From Trachythela sp. YZ-2020 (Eukaryota > Cnidaria > Anthozoa > Malacalcyonacea > Clavulariidae): a stretch of 64,000 nt of DNA. This document shows positions 36,401 to 50,500 of this stretch, in pieces. The notes under the pieces are model-generated. The model was given only the letters and a program-made list of their open reading frames with translations. It made no database searches and was not told the DNA's origin. The position numbers were made by a program, and so were the translations under genes. Within the stretch, counting starts at the first letter, position 1. Every line of letters begins with the position of its first letter. The stretch lies in NCBI GenBank assembly GCA_016169945.1, contig JADLSH010000217.1:62001-126000 (forward strand), in the 5' to 3' direction.

Positions 36401-39400
36401 ACATGTTGATTTATCTTGCCTCATTTCCAGGCTCTGCTCTTGTTTTGTTAATTTGCACTGCTGTAATTGCACTGCTGTGCAATTTCAAAAATAATTGCAC
36501 TACTCTTAGCCAATCAGAATTGAGTAATTTTTTCATCTATATTATTAGCCCAGATATAGATCAGGGTTTACAGATCGAAAGCCTTGACGAGAAAATAAAT
36601 GTGGTATTTTACACAAACAAAACAATGATAGGGTGTAATAATGTAATGTATTTTGTAAATACTGATTATTAATTGTAAATAAAACAATTCCAATTGAAAC
36701 AAAATTGCAATATTGTCTGGTACTGTTCATTTCTTGAGATAAGAACGTTCAAGCAAGGCATATTTTAACATATATACTGGGGGGCCACTTGGCCCCCCAG
36801 GCCCTCTTGATGGCCCCCCACTCACACAAAATTGGCCCCCCACTCCCTGGGCCCTTTATACATTGGGTCATTTACAGAGTAAATGATTTGTCTGTGTTTA
36901 ACGAAATATTGTTTTTATGGCTTATATAGTTAGACATTTTTAAAGTTTTAGTTAAAACATTGAAATACTATTGGATTACAAGTAAAATATTCAATCTTAT
37001 AGTATTCAGAATTGGCAATTTCAGAGCTCCAGATTTCAAAATTTTCCTGGGGAAAAGCTCCCCCGGACCCCTACAGGTCTCGCGCCTTCAGCACTCAGGT
37101 TAAGGGCCCTTTTTCACAAATGGCCCCCCACTTAGAAATCCTTAAAATATGCCCTGCGTTCAAGGTACCAACCCCTTGCACATATCCTTCGGCTGTATTC
37201 AAAAGAGGAGATATATGCATATATATGACACGATTCACGTCTGTATTCTCACGTCCATATTCTGTTGGGCTATTCTGCCCTGTTGACATGCTGATGTTTC
37301 ACTGGTGATCTAAAACCTCATCAAATGCCGTGGCAGATGGATAATAAATGTCGAGTCTTCAGATTATTTATAATATTCTTGTGCTTTGCCAAAACACAAT
37401 TGCATCGTTTATTGAAGCAATGATAATTATTAAACTAGAAGATATATGGCAAGTGTTTTGATTTCGTGTGTTTTGTCAGACCTTGTAGACCTTGTTATAG
37501 GCCATCCTTCGCAGACGTTGTTGCACAAACTACAAGGAAGTTACACATACGGCAAGTTATACACGACATACCGGGCACGCAAAATATAAGTGATAATGTT
37601 ATCATATATGGCAGTGACCAAACGTCACATGACAATGGCTTGGAAGCAGTCCTACAGCGCCTGAAAGAAAAGAACCTAACCCTCAACGCAACCAAATGTG
37701 AGTACAACAAGCCATCCATAGAATTTTATGGTTACATATATTCCAAAGACGGTGTGTCTCTAGATCCAAAGAAAATCGAAGCCTTCAACAAATCAGTGCT
37801 CCAAAGAACCCAACGGAAGTGCGAAGCCTGCTGGGGATGGCTAACTATTGTTCACGTTTCATTCCAAACTATTCAACTATAACCGAACCTCTACGTCAGC
37901 TGACTAAATCAAACGCCACCTGGCAATGGACACCAGCACATCGATCAACTCTGGATACATTAAAGAAACACCTCACTGATGTTAAAACTATATCATATTT
38001 CGACCCAAAGAGCGAAACCACTCTGATTGTCGATGCCAGCCCAGTAGGTCTTGGCGCAATTTTTACGCAAACGAATCCCGTAACGAAAGAAGAAAAAGTC
38101 ATCGCATTTGCCAGTCGTGCGTTAAACGCTGTCGAACAACGATATTCCCAGACCGAAAGGGAAGCCCTTGCTATTCTTTGGGCATGTGAACATTTTCATT
38201 TGTACGTCTACGGTTCCCACTTCACAGTGATTACGGATCGTAAACCTCTCGAGCAAATTCATGCGAAGCCACGATCTCGATGTTCAGCACGCCTTGAACG
38301 ATGGTCACTAAAACTACAGCGATAAGATTTTACTTTTTTGTGAAAATACCAACTAGGGAAATCAAACCCAGCTGATTATATGTCACGCCATCTACAGGCA
38401 TCTTCACCATCAAATTATTACTCTCAAATAGCAGATGAATACATATGTTTCGTCACACAGCATACCACTCCCAAAGCAATATCTCTCAATGACGTCAAAA
38501 AGGCAACAGCTTACGACCCAACTCTACAGCACCTTACCAAAGCAATCCGAACAGGCAACTGGACCGTCACTCCAACCCAGAAAAACAATGGCGTCAACCC
38601 ACAGGAAATGACAGCATACTTCAAGCTTCGTAATGAACTAACAGTATCGAATGAAAATGATATACTTCTAAAGGGAACACGAATTATCCTACCAGAATCA
38701 CTTCGATCACGTGCATTATCACTTGCCCATGAAGGACATCAAGGTTTGGTTCCCTGGAATAGACGCTCAAGCAAAATCAATGATGGAAAAATGCATACCA
38801 TGACAAGGAGCGACGCCCACAAAGCATCACTAGCCCCTACAAATGACGGAACTACCCAATGGACCGTGGCCGAAGCTTTCAGCAGATTTCTGTGGACCCC
38901 TACTAACTGGTGATTATCTTCTCGTTAATCATCGACGAATTTTGTCCCTATCCGGAAGTAGAAATCTTGAAATCCACCTCAGCAAAAGCTATCCTACCAA
39001 AGTTTGATAAGATTCTTTCTACTCATGGCATTCCAGTTGAAATAAAAACTGATAATGGACCCCCCTTTAATAGTCAAGAATTTAAAGATTTTTCAGAAGA
39101 TCTAGGATTCAACCATCGAAAGCTTATTCCCCTGTGGCCCAAGGCAACTGCCGAAGCAGAGAGATTGATGAGAACTTAAACAAAGCAATTATCACAGCAC
39201 ACACTGAGCAGCTTAATTGGGAACAACAGATGTATCCGTTCCTGCGCCACATCTCACGCAACTACTGACAAGACAGCCGCAGAACTGTTACTTGGAAGAA
39301 AGATGAGAACAACACTGCCAGAGACTGCCCCGACTGTAAATGATTCAGGTCTCAAGCGTAAAGACGCGACTGCTAAAGGAAAAATAAAAAGCTACGCTAA

Positions 39401-42400
39401 TGACCGAAACAATGCGAAACCAGCCACGTTTCAGATTGGAGATGATGTGCTCGTACGACAGCGCAAGTATAACAAGTTCTCGTCGTACAACAATCCACAA
39501 CCATACCGCATAGTGTCCATAAAAGGCCGCATGATTACAGCTGAAAATGCCAAACACAAATCACAAGAAATTCATCACATTTCAAGAAAATAACACGATG
39601 ATCTATTAGTGAATCTACTACGAATGACGATAATGAAGATATATTAGTTAACATGCACCGTAGCACGAGAACGAACGAATATGCAGGTATGCAAATGTTT
39701 TTGGTAAAAATCTGAAATCTGATTGGCTGGCATACTTAATTAAACATGCCCATATAGTATTATAGGCGAGAGTACAGACGAGAGCGAACGAATATATGTA
39801 TAGACTACAGTGTCAGTGATCAACAAAAGCTAATTTGCATCCTCAAACATTTTCAACAAATTATAAGGTCCAAAAGGAATACAAATATTAAGAGTTGAGC
39901 AGTAAAGGCGATGTTATACCGGACAACTTTGAACAACAAATCGTAAAGCAAATAGGTTATACGAAATTTGATTGGTAACGATTAGCATTAAGAGATGTTG
40001 TTGAAAGTTATCCCGTGTTACATCGCCTTAAATAAGTTAAATTACATCCATAATGACTATATAAAATGCACAATTGTAAACAACTTAATTTTTAGAATAT
40101 TTGTAGCTATAGGATAATAAGCGAAAAAGCACGCTGGCTTTGAGGTGAACTTTTACGTACGTGTCTCTGGTTTTAGTCTTGAGACTTGGACGTATTTTGG
40201 TATAACATTTATGTAGTTTCAACCGTTAGCGAAACGCCACAGGCACAGTCATACATGAATGCTGCCTTGTTAATAATAAGTGAAACCCGCTGTAGCTTGG
40301 AGTCACTTTGCGGCTCAGGCTAAACTTAGCGATTAACTCTATAGCTGCTGTTGACTGTGTTGCACATGCCTAATTCCCATAATTAGGTATACCGTAAGGC
40401 ATAACACTGAGGCCACAGCAGAGATAAATTCATGGTCATCGGCACCTTATTAGAGACCTTAAATTACGATTTAAGACGGCGACGTGACGACGAGGGCTAT
40501 AAATACAATGAAATTCATAGTATTTAAGATTAGAAATAATCATTAAATACCATGGGAGTTGTAGTTGTCGTCCTCGCTCTGTTTACAACGGTAAACCACA
40601 GATTTTTACGTCTTGTGTACAACCGCGAGAAGTGCACGGTACTCAGCAAATTACCTCAGTACTGATGTAGAAATCTTCTCTACCAAAAAGCCCTTATCTC
40701 AACTTCCACAAACTGTATTAAATAGATACGATTGATAATACACGACAGGTTTTCTATACAATCACTTATTTGAATGAGTTTATTTTGCCCTTGCCGTCCT
40801 ACATCTCAACTCCTATTAGTATTCGCAAAAACAAACGAGTATTATAATGAAGTTTGTCTTAGCCAATAAATACGTCGACGATACGAATGAATACGATTTT
40901 ATCGTTCTGTTAATGAGGCTACTCGTTCGTTTTCGTGCTACGGTGCAGGTTAATCAACTAACATTCCAAACAATGATGTTGAAGAACCAGTGATACCGGA
41001 ACAATCCCATGGAAGATATCCTTTGAGAGAAAATCGTGGACGACCCCCTAATCGCTTTAGTGTCCCATAGTAATAGACTTAGATCGCAGCGAACTATTAT
41101 AGAGACTGCAAGCACGATAGTAATAGATTAATGTTCATATTTTGTTGGTTCTATCGTTAATACTATAAGGAAAAGGAGGGTTGTAGTGTTGCCATTATGC
41201 TAATGCATTAATATAGTTAATATATAGTAAGGGGTATAGTCTTAATGAACGAGAAGGACAGTAAGGACGTTAGATACCAGAGTACGAGAGAGGAAAGTAA
41301 ACGCGAAATAACTACATTAATAAAACATTATAACGGTTCTCAAATTTGCTTAATAGGCCATATTACGACAGTCAATATTGCATGAAAATGCAAACGGCGT
41401 ATATCAAAATATAGGTTGGACATTATTGAATGCAAAGAAACTTGTCTGATGTAATAGCTCCTTTAGTTTTTTAGTTATAGTAAATCAAACAGGAGAACTC
41501 TTTTTACTCCACCCGGTATATAAATCACCCTAATTCATGTAGGGTTTTAATATATTAAAGCCACAGAACCACCTTTTGACTGTCGTAATTTAAAGGACAT
41601 TGGCAACGAAAATTTTTATTCCTTATATTGATAGAGCATGCCTACGGAATACTTAATTTCATAGTTTCCCTTGTCCATCGCATTTAGTTGTTGAGAAAAT
41701 TTGTGACAAAGTTCAACAGTCGTCCGCCATTTTGAAAAAAACGGCGTATGCTAATTTATGCATGAATACATTAAATGACGTCATTAGATGGGTTGACACA
41801 ATTTCTCTAATATAAACTCTATAGTGTATTACCACACGCGGTAAACTTTGCGGCAAAATAGACGGCAGAATGGTTTTAACAAGTGTGTAACATGTTTGTA
41901 CCACTACTTTTGATACTATTTCTTCCAATTCCGTGTGAAATAGACGCATAAATTCGAATATCGCATAGGAAATCCTTATGCAATGTTATGCTATTATTGT
42001 CTATATCCCCTGAATTGTCTCGCTGGTAAATCCGTAAATGCATAAAAATTGCTCAAATTGCAAAACAATCAAATCTCTATCAGCACGTTCAGTTACCAGT
42101 TCCATGCAATTATTATTGAAAATACAACAGTAAATAAAATTGTCACAATGTAGTCTTGTGTTAATAACTGTTTATGTATTGTTAGACGGCAAAGCTTAAT
42201 AAATAAATGTAGTCTATACTAATACTAACTATTAAACCTAAATAGCTGGCGCAATTATATATACATTCAAAATACACAAGAATAAAGGCCTAAAAATTTG
42301 GATAGTTCATCACTGAGATTTGAACTACTCCTTTTATACGTTCAATGCAGTTGGACAGTGTAGTATAAAGAAGCGCTATTACATAAAATAAACTACAAAT

Positions 42401-45400
42401 AGCATGCTGTATTCGCATTCAAGGTATATTATTGATTGTTGTAGAGTATATCGCTTCATCGCTTGTATTGACATAGTGCAAATTTAAGTTACCCATGATT
42501 ATTGAAATAAAAGTATAAAACAAACAAGGTTAATACAACTACAGTCATTTTGAAAAGCGAAGAGAATACCGGTATGTCAGTTAATAATAGCAAGTCTTCA
42601 GTGCGGCAATGCATTAAATTATTAATTTCTATTTTAATGATCAGTTATTCCCTACCCATATGCGCGTCTTGATTTTTCGTAAAAAAGAGTATAACAAAAG
42701 AAGTTAAAGAACTAAAAGATCTAAAAATATTAGAGTTCTTATTTCTATAATTGATATTGTGTGTTGACGCAATTAATAACTATATTTACTGTAATGGGAA
42801 TCGCTACATTTTCGGCAATATTTTTACCAGCGCTGCTTCATCATGTATAATTCACCAAACTATTTAGCCACACATATAAAATGAATTTAAGCCAGGGAAC
42901 AGCTATAGTCTGGCTTTTTTCTATAAACTAGCTAGATATATTAAATAATGTACTATATTGACAGCTTCATATTTCCCGTCAAAACAATAGAAGCTCAAAA
43001 CTTCATAATCATATGAATCGCGTGAATAACTATTCTTTAATAATCACTAGAACTTGAATATAGATTGTTTTCAAAAGAATATTACTTGCATCCAATAATT
43101 CTGCACCAGATTTATTTTTCAGTAACATTCAAGGCTTTAGTTTAGCTCCAGATATTAGGTCAAGCCGTCAAGGTGCTCAAAATCGCTGGTTGACAATTCG
43201 TTCAACCTTTCTCGGTGTCTCGAGTTTATAATATAACATTTCAAACACCTCTTCTCGTGTCTTCGTTTAAATAATGTATCCTACAACAACAGATGGTTCC
43301 TGAAACCTTTTCCAGAGTGCATGACCATTTACCTTTCTCGTTAAATTTCAATTGACACAAAATACTATAGTATAGCTTCAATAATACCCCAATCATTCAC
43401 AAACGCGTGACACAATTAAACCACGCAAGTTGTAAAATTCGCCATTCCTTTCCTTCTTACACGCTTAATATGGCTTTACCCGATAGTGTAGCATTTCCTT
43501 AGTTCTCCTGCCTGGTTGTGAGAATTTTTGTTCATTATAACGCGCAAAAACGACATATTTTTAGTTACCAAAACCTTCACGCAATATAGATCCCTATGTT
43601 GTTTTGAAGCGAACCCATCTAATGACGTCACAAAGGTCATTGACCCCAAAGATAATTTTTTGAGAATTTGATCCAAGATGGCGGCCGATGAGCAAAATTA
43701 TCACATTTTACTTGCACTTTACTCGCAAACAAAAATGTTACAGCAAAAAATAGTAACATTCTCATAGTTAGGTGGTCCAGTAAGATTAAATAAGCCAATA
43801 AAAATTTTCGTTGCCAATGTCCTTTAATGAGAAATAAGCACGCGCGCAATGTACACTTGTAGAAATACCTAGAAAATTTGAACAATTGTCATGTATTTAC
43901 CGCCTCTCTCAAATCACAGGTGTTACATTTAATTATAAGATATATGAGTTAAAAAGGTAATGCTTACCTGGAAATAATGACGACATATTTACATGTGGGG
44001 TCAAATTTCAACTAGCCAGTAGTAGTAGAACAACAAGTCGTTTAACAAAATTGTATGTATATTTGCAACGTTTATTCTGCCATAAAATTATACAACAGTA
44101 ATTTAGCATAGCCTGGCTATATGTATTAAAATTTTGGCAACTCCAATTCTAATGAAAATCGTACAAACGAACAAACCATGAAGTAAGAGTATAATTATAT
44201 AGAGATAAATATTTGATGCTGACAGGTTCTCAGCGAACAACACAGAAACGAAGTTTCACAACACCGTTTCTTTCTATTCTCGCTAGAATTCCAAACAGAG
44301 GTTCTTCTTTAATATACTTAGCCTTTGCACTATTGTAAAATTCAATAAAAGCGTATACTTCGGCGACTTCGCTGAAGCGGGTCCGCCATATTACGAGGGC
44401 GAAAACACGCCAGCGAATCAAAACGCTAAGACGATAATTTTCACATGTGAAAAAATCGTACGTCTTGGGGATATGATTTCTATTTCACTTACACCTGCAG
44501 GGAAATCTATATTCTTACAGTATATGATAAAATACAACAATTTACTTTAGCTATTAACTTCCTTTATATAATGAATTGTACAGTAAGTTGGGGTAAAATA
44601 AGTGCCATGCGATAAAACAAGTACTGAAAAATAGGAATTTGATCCGTATATCTGTATTTCAATGCCATCGATTTTTACAGTTTGATAGACTGATTTCCAT
44701 GAGGTCTAGTTCAACAATTGTTCAGTACGCGATAAGCTATAATTGCACAAAAGGGGTATATACGAATCTAGGGGACGATTGAGATGCAGTAATACGAGTA
44801 ACAAAATTGCGGTGAGGCAAGATGTTATAAATGTTTACTAATGTTACTTCATGTTTGTAGTTTATATGTACATTTTTAATATACCATGTGTTAAAAACAG
44901 TTTTTCTTACTAGAAATACATGCATGCAGTACCCCTCGCCACAGCTAAACAACGACAGTTCCTAAACATTTCTAAGCTTTTCGTTGCAAAATCTGCATGC
45001 AAAGGATGATCTGTTCAAAACCAGAATAGACTTAGTCAGAATGCGATCGTGAAGGGGTAAAAAGAGGCTACGAGAGGTAGGGTTTTCTAATTGCTTAACT
45101 GGAAAATACGGCAGTTTCGCCAGAATTTTTACTACTGGAAATAGCATTCTGTAAATTAGTGGCCTACTGACCGAATCTGTTTATATCTGGGTTTCAGACA
45201 AAATTTTGGCGGGAAAAACGATATTGAATCCCCCTCCCTCCCCCCCCACCACGTATGTTATTATGCATTCTAATACTTTATTTTAATGTCAAATTGAAAA
45301 ATTCAACCGTCCGTTCAATATAAAACGTTTCGTAAAGTTCATAAAACAAAACTGCATTTACCTATAAATTCCTTTTTGAAATGAAATCTTGCGGTTGAAA

Positions 45401-47524
45401 GTATACAATTCTCTCGTAAAAACGGTTCCGCTTTCCTTTTATTTATAGCTTTTTGTAACATAAAATATAGGATACTTAAACTGGAATTAAACGAGACTGA
45501 CTATTTATATAAAACAACAGTTTTTAAAACAACAATGATAATATGCCATGAACAAATACATCAACAATTATAACAAACTCGCCTTATATTTTACTTTTTT
45601 CGCTCATATATCTCTTCTTATCCTTTTATATATAGCAAAAGCGATAAAATTCGCCTCACAGCTGCTATTTATAAAGTCCTGAAAAGCGATTTTGAAATAT
45701 TCAGAATTTCTCATGTTTAAGATCTTCGCTCATTCCGCTCCTGACAATAACAGCCCACGCGATGTCCACGAAAAGTTCACGAAATTCGCGAAAACGTTCA
45801 CCCATGACACCCATGAAACATAGCCACACGCCAGGAACTTTGGTTTCGCATAGCTTTCCTTTTTCCCCGGGTGTAATAAATAGCCGAGCGGAATTAGTAC
45901 CCTCGCCCCGGGCTATCGCCCGGAACGGCGCTCTTCGCCGTTGGCTCGGGGACAAGATGTAACAATCTTTTCTTCTCGTATTATAGTTTTTACTAGTGGT
46001 GGGCGATACTGCGAATATCGATTTCGATACGATACCGAGTACTTTTTTATCGATACCACTGTTTCGATACTTTTTTTCGATACCGATACTGGTCAGTAGA
46101 CAAAGTACTTCATACACTAGTTAAATATGTTCGTACCAACAACGATTAATAGTCTTTATATTTAATTTAACATTTCTGCCATTTTCCAGCATGAAAATTA
46201 AAAGAAAAACCTGGGAAAAAAACCGCTGTGAAAAGCTGTTACTGCATGCTCGTTTGGCAAAGAACTAAACGAAGAACTTCATGTAACATTAAATATTAAA
46301 CATAATCCGGTCACATGACAAGTATCGAAAACATCGATATTTAAAAAAAGTATCGATACCATCTTTTGAATTGTGAATATCGAAAGTATCGATACTTTAG
46401 TAGTGGTATCGCCCACCACTAGTTTTTACTTCACCTTTAGGCTTGAATAATCTTACTGATGACCTTATTGTAGATATACGCGGATAACTTCGCAAAGAGA
46501 GAAATAAATATGCTTAATGTGAAGTGTCGTACTGTAAAGAACAAGAAGGAATGCACATGGAGTGGACGCTTGAAGGATGTTGAGGTAAATATGGGCGTAT
46601 ATTGTTTTATAATAAAGCATTGCTGCTTGTATTCTTGATTTGTGCCATTTCGTTTCGTACCTTTGTTTCTATTGCTATCCTCCCAGACGGGCATTTTTCT
46701 TTGGCAATGACAATCGATGCATATCTTGTTGTGTACCTCAAGATGTCACAAAACACGCCAGACATATAATTATACGGTGACAAACATAAATATTACATGC
46801 CTTATTATAATTTTCATCTATTTCCAGGAACATTTAAAGACATGTGAGTTTGTTGAAGTGCCTTGTCCCAAAGGTTGTAATAAAAACGTTGAGAAGAAAG
46901 TCTTGGACCATCATTTGAAGAAAGAGTGCTCGAAAAGAACAATTACCTGCACACATTGCAAGACTGAAGTACTGCACAAGAATTATAAGGTACATTGTGC
47001 GGCTGTTGTTGTTGTCTTGTTCTACACTTGAAAGACTGAAGTAAATTGTGCTTTGTGGTAAAGCCTTTGAGTAAACTAGGAAGCGTTATTGACAAGAAAA
47101 ATACGTTTACTTGTCATGTTTCATGAAGGTGGGCAAACTATTCTTTCCCCAGTGACACTCTAGGAAACCATTATTTTGAGAAACATTTATTCTTCCTGAG
47201 AAGCGAGTTTTGTCTTTTACATCTGTTATCCCATAGCTGTGAAAAAGGAGAAATAATCAAGAAAACATAAAAATTTTCAGGATGTTTCCGCAATATCTAT
47301 TCCTATATGTATCGGTCATATGATTTTACGTCTCAAAAGAGTTGAGTTGTTTGTTTTGTCAGTACATTGTTACTGTATAATAGCTGTGTATTATACTGTA
47401 GTCTGAGGAAAATTTCTGAACCGCATTTGGAATTTGAACCTGCAGCCATCGAAATGCTAGCTCTGCATTCAAAACATATCAATCAAAACTGCCAGTCAAC
47501 ATTTTATTATATTGTTATTGTTAT

Positions 47525-47555
<31 letters not shown>

Positions 47556-50500
47556 TTGTCTTGTCTTGTCTTGTCTTGTCTTGTCTTGTCTTGTCTTGTC
47601 TTGTCTTGTCTTGTCTTGTCTTGTCTTGTCTTGTCTTGTCTTGTCTTGTCTTTGTCTTGTCTTGTCTTGTCTTGTCTTTTCTTGTCTTATCTTGTCTTGT
47701 CTTTTCTTGTCTTGTCTTGTCTTGTCTTGTCTTGTCTTGTCTTGTCTTGTCTTGTCTTGTCTTGTCTTGTCTTGTCTTGTCTTGTCTTGTCTTGTCTTGT
47801 CTTGTCTTGTCTTGTCTTGTCTTGTCTTGTCTTGTCTTGTCTTGTCTTGTCTTGCCTTGTCTTGTCTTGTCTTGCGTTGTCTTGTCTTGCGTTGTCTTGT
47901 CTTGTCTTGTCTTGCCTTGCGTTGCCTTGCGTTGTCTTGTCTTGTCTTGTCTTGCCTTGCGTTGCCTTGCGTTGCCTTGCGTTGCCTTGCGTTGCCATGC
48001 CTTGCGTTGCGTTGCGTTGCCTTGCGTTGCCTTGCGTTGCCTTGCGTTGCCTTGCGTTGCCTTGCGCCGTTGCCTTGCGTTGCCTTGCGCCGCCTTGCGT
48101 TGCCTTGCGTTGCCTTGCGTTGCCTTGCGCCGTTTGCGCCGTTGCCTTGCGTTGCCTTGCGTTGCCTGCGTTGCCTTGCGTTGCCTTGCGCCGTCTTGCC
48201 TTGCGTTGCCTTGCGTTGCCTTGCGCCGCCCTGCGTTGCCTTGCGTTGCCTTGCGCCGTCCTTGCGTTGCCTTGCGTTGCCTTGCGCCGCCCTGCGTTGC
48301 CTTGCGTTGCCTTGCGTTGCCTTGCGTTGCCTTGCGCCGCCTTGCGTTGCCTTGCGTTGCCTTGCGTTGCCCTGCGCCGTTGCCTTGCGTTGCCTTGCGT
48401 TGCCTGCCGTCTTGCGTTGCCTTGCGCCGTTGCCTTGCGTTGCCTTGCGCCGCCGTTGCGCCGTCTTGCGCGTTGCCTTGCGTTGCGCCGCCCTGCGCCG
48501 TCTGCGTTGCCTTGCGTTGCCTTGCGTTGCCTTGCGTTGCCTTGCGTTGCCTTGCGTTGCCTTGCGTTGCCTTGCGTTGCCTTGCGTTGCCTTGCGTTGC
48601 CTTGCGTTGCCTTGCGTTGCCATGCCTTGCGTTGCGTTGCGTTGCCTTGCGTTGCCGCCCGCGTTGCCTTGCGTTGCCTTGCGTTGCCTTGCGTTGCCCG
48701 TTGCCTTGCGTTGCCTTACGTTGCCTTGCGTTGCCTTGCGTTGCCCGTTGCGCCTTGCGTTGCGCCTTGCGTTGCGATCCGTTGCCTTGCGTTGCCTTGC
48801 GTTGCCTTGCGTTGCCTTGCGTTGCCTTGCGTTGCCTTGCGTTGCCTTGCGTTGCCTTGCGTTGCCTTGCGTTGCCTTGCGTTGCCTTGCGTTGCCTTGC
48901 GTTGCCTTGCGTTGCCTTGCGTTGCCTTGCGTTGCCTTGCGTTGCCTTGCGTTGCCTTGCGTTGCCTTGCGTTGCCTTGCGTTGCCTTGCGTTGCCTTGC
49001 CTTGCGTTGCCTTGCAATATTAGACGATACTACAATATTAGATGATACTACAATATTAGACGCACTCGTATTTCTGTATTTTTAAACATAATTCAATTCA
49101 TTTGTATCACTGTTTATGGCCTTCAGGATCACTTGGGAAAATGCCAAAAGGTTACTGTTGCATGTCCAAATTGTAACAGGAAGATGCTGCGAGAGAAGGT
49201 ATTTACTCTGTTTAATAATATGTTTACTCTAAATAGATTTGAATTGGATTGTGTTTTATAGAACACACTATGTTTGTTTACAAAAACGAAAGTATAATAT
49301 ATTTATCGCCATGCAGATCGAGAACGAACCTGTGCGCTGTGTATTTTTGTGTGTGTTTGTCTAGGAACACACGGCTTCAAAAGCTGCCCCTATGACGTTT
49401 CAAGAAGGAAAGCAATGAAGAAAACTTTTTGCTGTACTTTCAATTTTTTTTAGTTAACTGTGGGTCACGAAAACGAATGTCCCAAAGCTCAAACTGTTTG
49501 TGAATTCAAACCCTATGGATGCAAGTGGACGGTATGCTAACATCCTGTTTCCCGACAATCAAGCAAACTTTAAATACAACAACTATTTTGAATTATAAAG
49601 CGTGATTAATTTTCATATATCAAACTCATCCGACCTCTCATTACCTTCTGGTAATGTTGACGATGTAAGCAGGCCCTAAATCTGTTGTGATTCTTGTATT
49701 TATATCTGCGCTGTTTTTTTATTATTGCTGCTGTAGGGTCTACGATTTCATCTCCAAAACCATCTAAGCAGCGAAGGCAGCATGTCATCACATTTGTCTA
49801 TGCTGTGTGGTGCTCTAGTTGTTCTGGTTCCTGGCAACGGACGTGAGAAGAGCAAAGGTGGTGCGTCTAGATCTGAAGCTAGTGGAGGTGCAAGTGGAGG
49901 TGCAAGTGGAAGTGCAAGTGGAAGTGCAAGTGGCAGTAGCAGCGGAAATGGTGCTGTGAGTGGAACTGTCGTGGAGGAGTTAAACCGCCAACGTAACAGA
50001 AACACAGAAAGTATTGCAACTTTGGAAGCCAAGATTGAGCAAATCGAGCGGAAGTATCGTGATCTCAGAGGTGCGTAATTCCAATCACAGTGTGATATTG
50101 AAAGGTTGGATATAGGCTTTTGCCGAACAAAATTCCAAATGGCTGATCAGTTCAATACTACACGAACATTTTTGACACGCCAAGTAAAATATGTATCATT
50201 AAAGTATCAACTGCAAATTGTTGAAACAGTGACTGTACTTTTCATGTACAGTTGTACAGTAGGTTATACCTAATTTATGGGACAATTACATATAAATATG
50301 GGCACGTCAGATCAGGGGTGTGATTTCATGCTTTGTCTTATGCACGTACATGACCAAGACTAATGATCGAATAGGCCGGTCGACCATTTTCAGTCAATGT
50401 TTGACCCGGGCGAAATCGTAGGTCACACTGCAAAGATTTTTGGAAAAAAATAAACCTATTTTCTGTGCTGTATCTGCACGAACGAAATTGACATGAATTT

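Larger units (their letters stand above)
37466..41070 (+). pseudogene. Gypsy pol remnant (RT end, RNase H, integrase)
   Basis: The frames shift repeatedly. The RT end shows NISDNVIIYGSD, where the expected second catalytic Asp is Asn, then FYGYIYSKDGVSLDPKK. RNase H (37819-38325) has LIVDASPVGLGAIFTQ, ERYSQTEREALAILWA-like text and VITDRKPLEQI. Integrase (38380-39179) has LAHEGHQGL and a core with IKTDNGPPFNSQEF and TAEAERLMRT. A C-terminal part (39303-39593) has FQIGDDVLVRQRKYN. The tail after the inserted transposon ends GRYPLRENRGRPPNRFSVP at 41067. Frameshifts, stops and the changed catalytic residue mean it is dead. Confidence 0.75.
34407..41330 (+). mobile_element. Gypsy LTR retrotransposon, heavily decayed, with nested insertions
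   Basis: A repeat starting TGTAGTGTTGACATTATGCT at 34407 recurs at 41182 (TGTAGTGTTGCCATTATGCT), interpreted as the two LTRs. The downstream copy is about 150 bp and is preceded by the polypurine tract AAGGAAAAGGAGGG (41167-41180). TAACGGT at 34400-34406 and 41331-41337 is a likely target duplication. A pol remnant lies at 37466-41070. The 5' LTR is cut short at about 34463 by an end related to the transposon at 29487. No gag or protease is recognised in 34.5-37.4 kb. Confidence 0.7.
33889..41518. mobile_element. TA-flanked fold-back element split by a Gypsy insertion
   Basis: The left arm (33889-34117) begins TACCGGGTGGCGCAAAAAAG. The right arm (41331-41518) ends with its complement, ACTCCACCCGGTA. 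Both are homologous to the fold-back MITE at 10489-11111. About 7 kb of later insertions separate the arms. The right arm lacks an internal segment of about 60 bp, and the stretch 34118-34400 in the left half is extra DNA of unknown origin. Confidence 0.75.

Noticed and set aside
34464..37465. Gag or protease of the Gypsy element
   Set aside because: No zinc knuckle, protease motif or capsid-like segment could be recognised, so no call is made.
45701..46117. 138-codon minus-strand frame in TRAF intron 2
   Set aside because: It runs into the hAT MITE and covers a GC-rich hairpin patch. No domain is seen, so a chance frame or transposon remnant is more likely.
47367..49085. Very long open frames (up to about 570 codons) on both strands across the pentamer satellite
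   Set aside because: They are produced by the repeat having no stop in several frames. The translations are pure LVLSC-, CLALP- or QGNAR-type repeats with no protein features.
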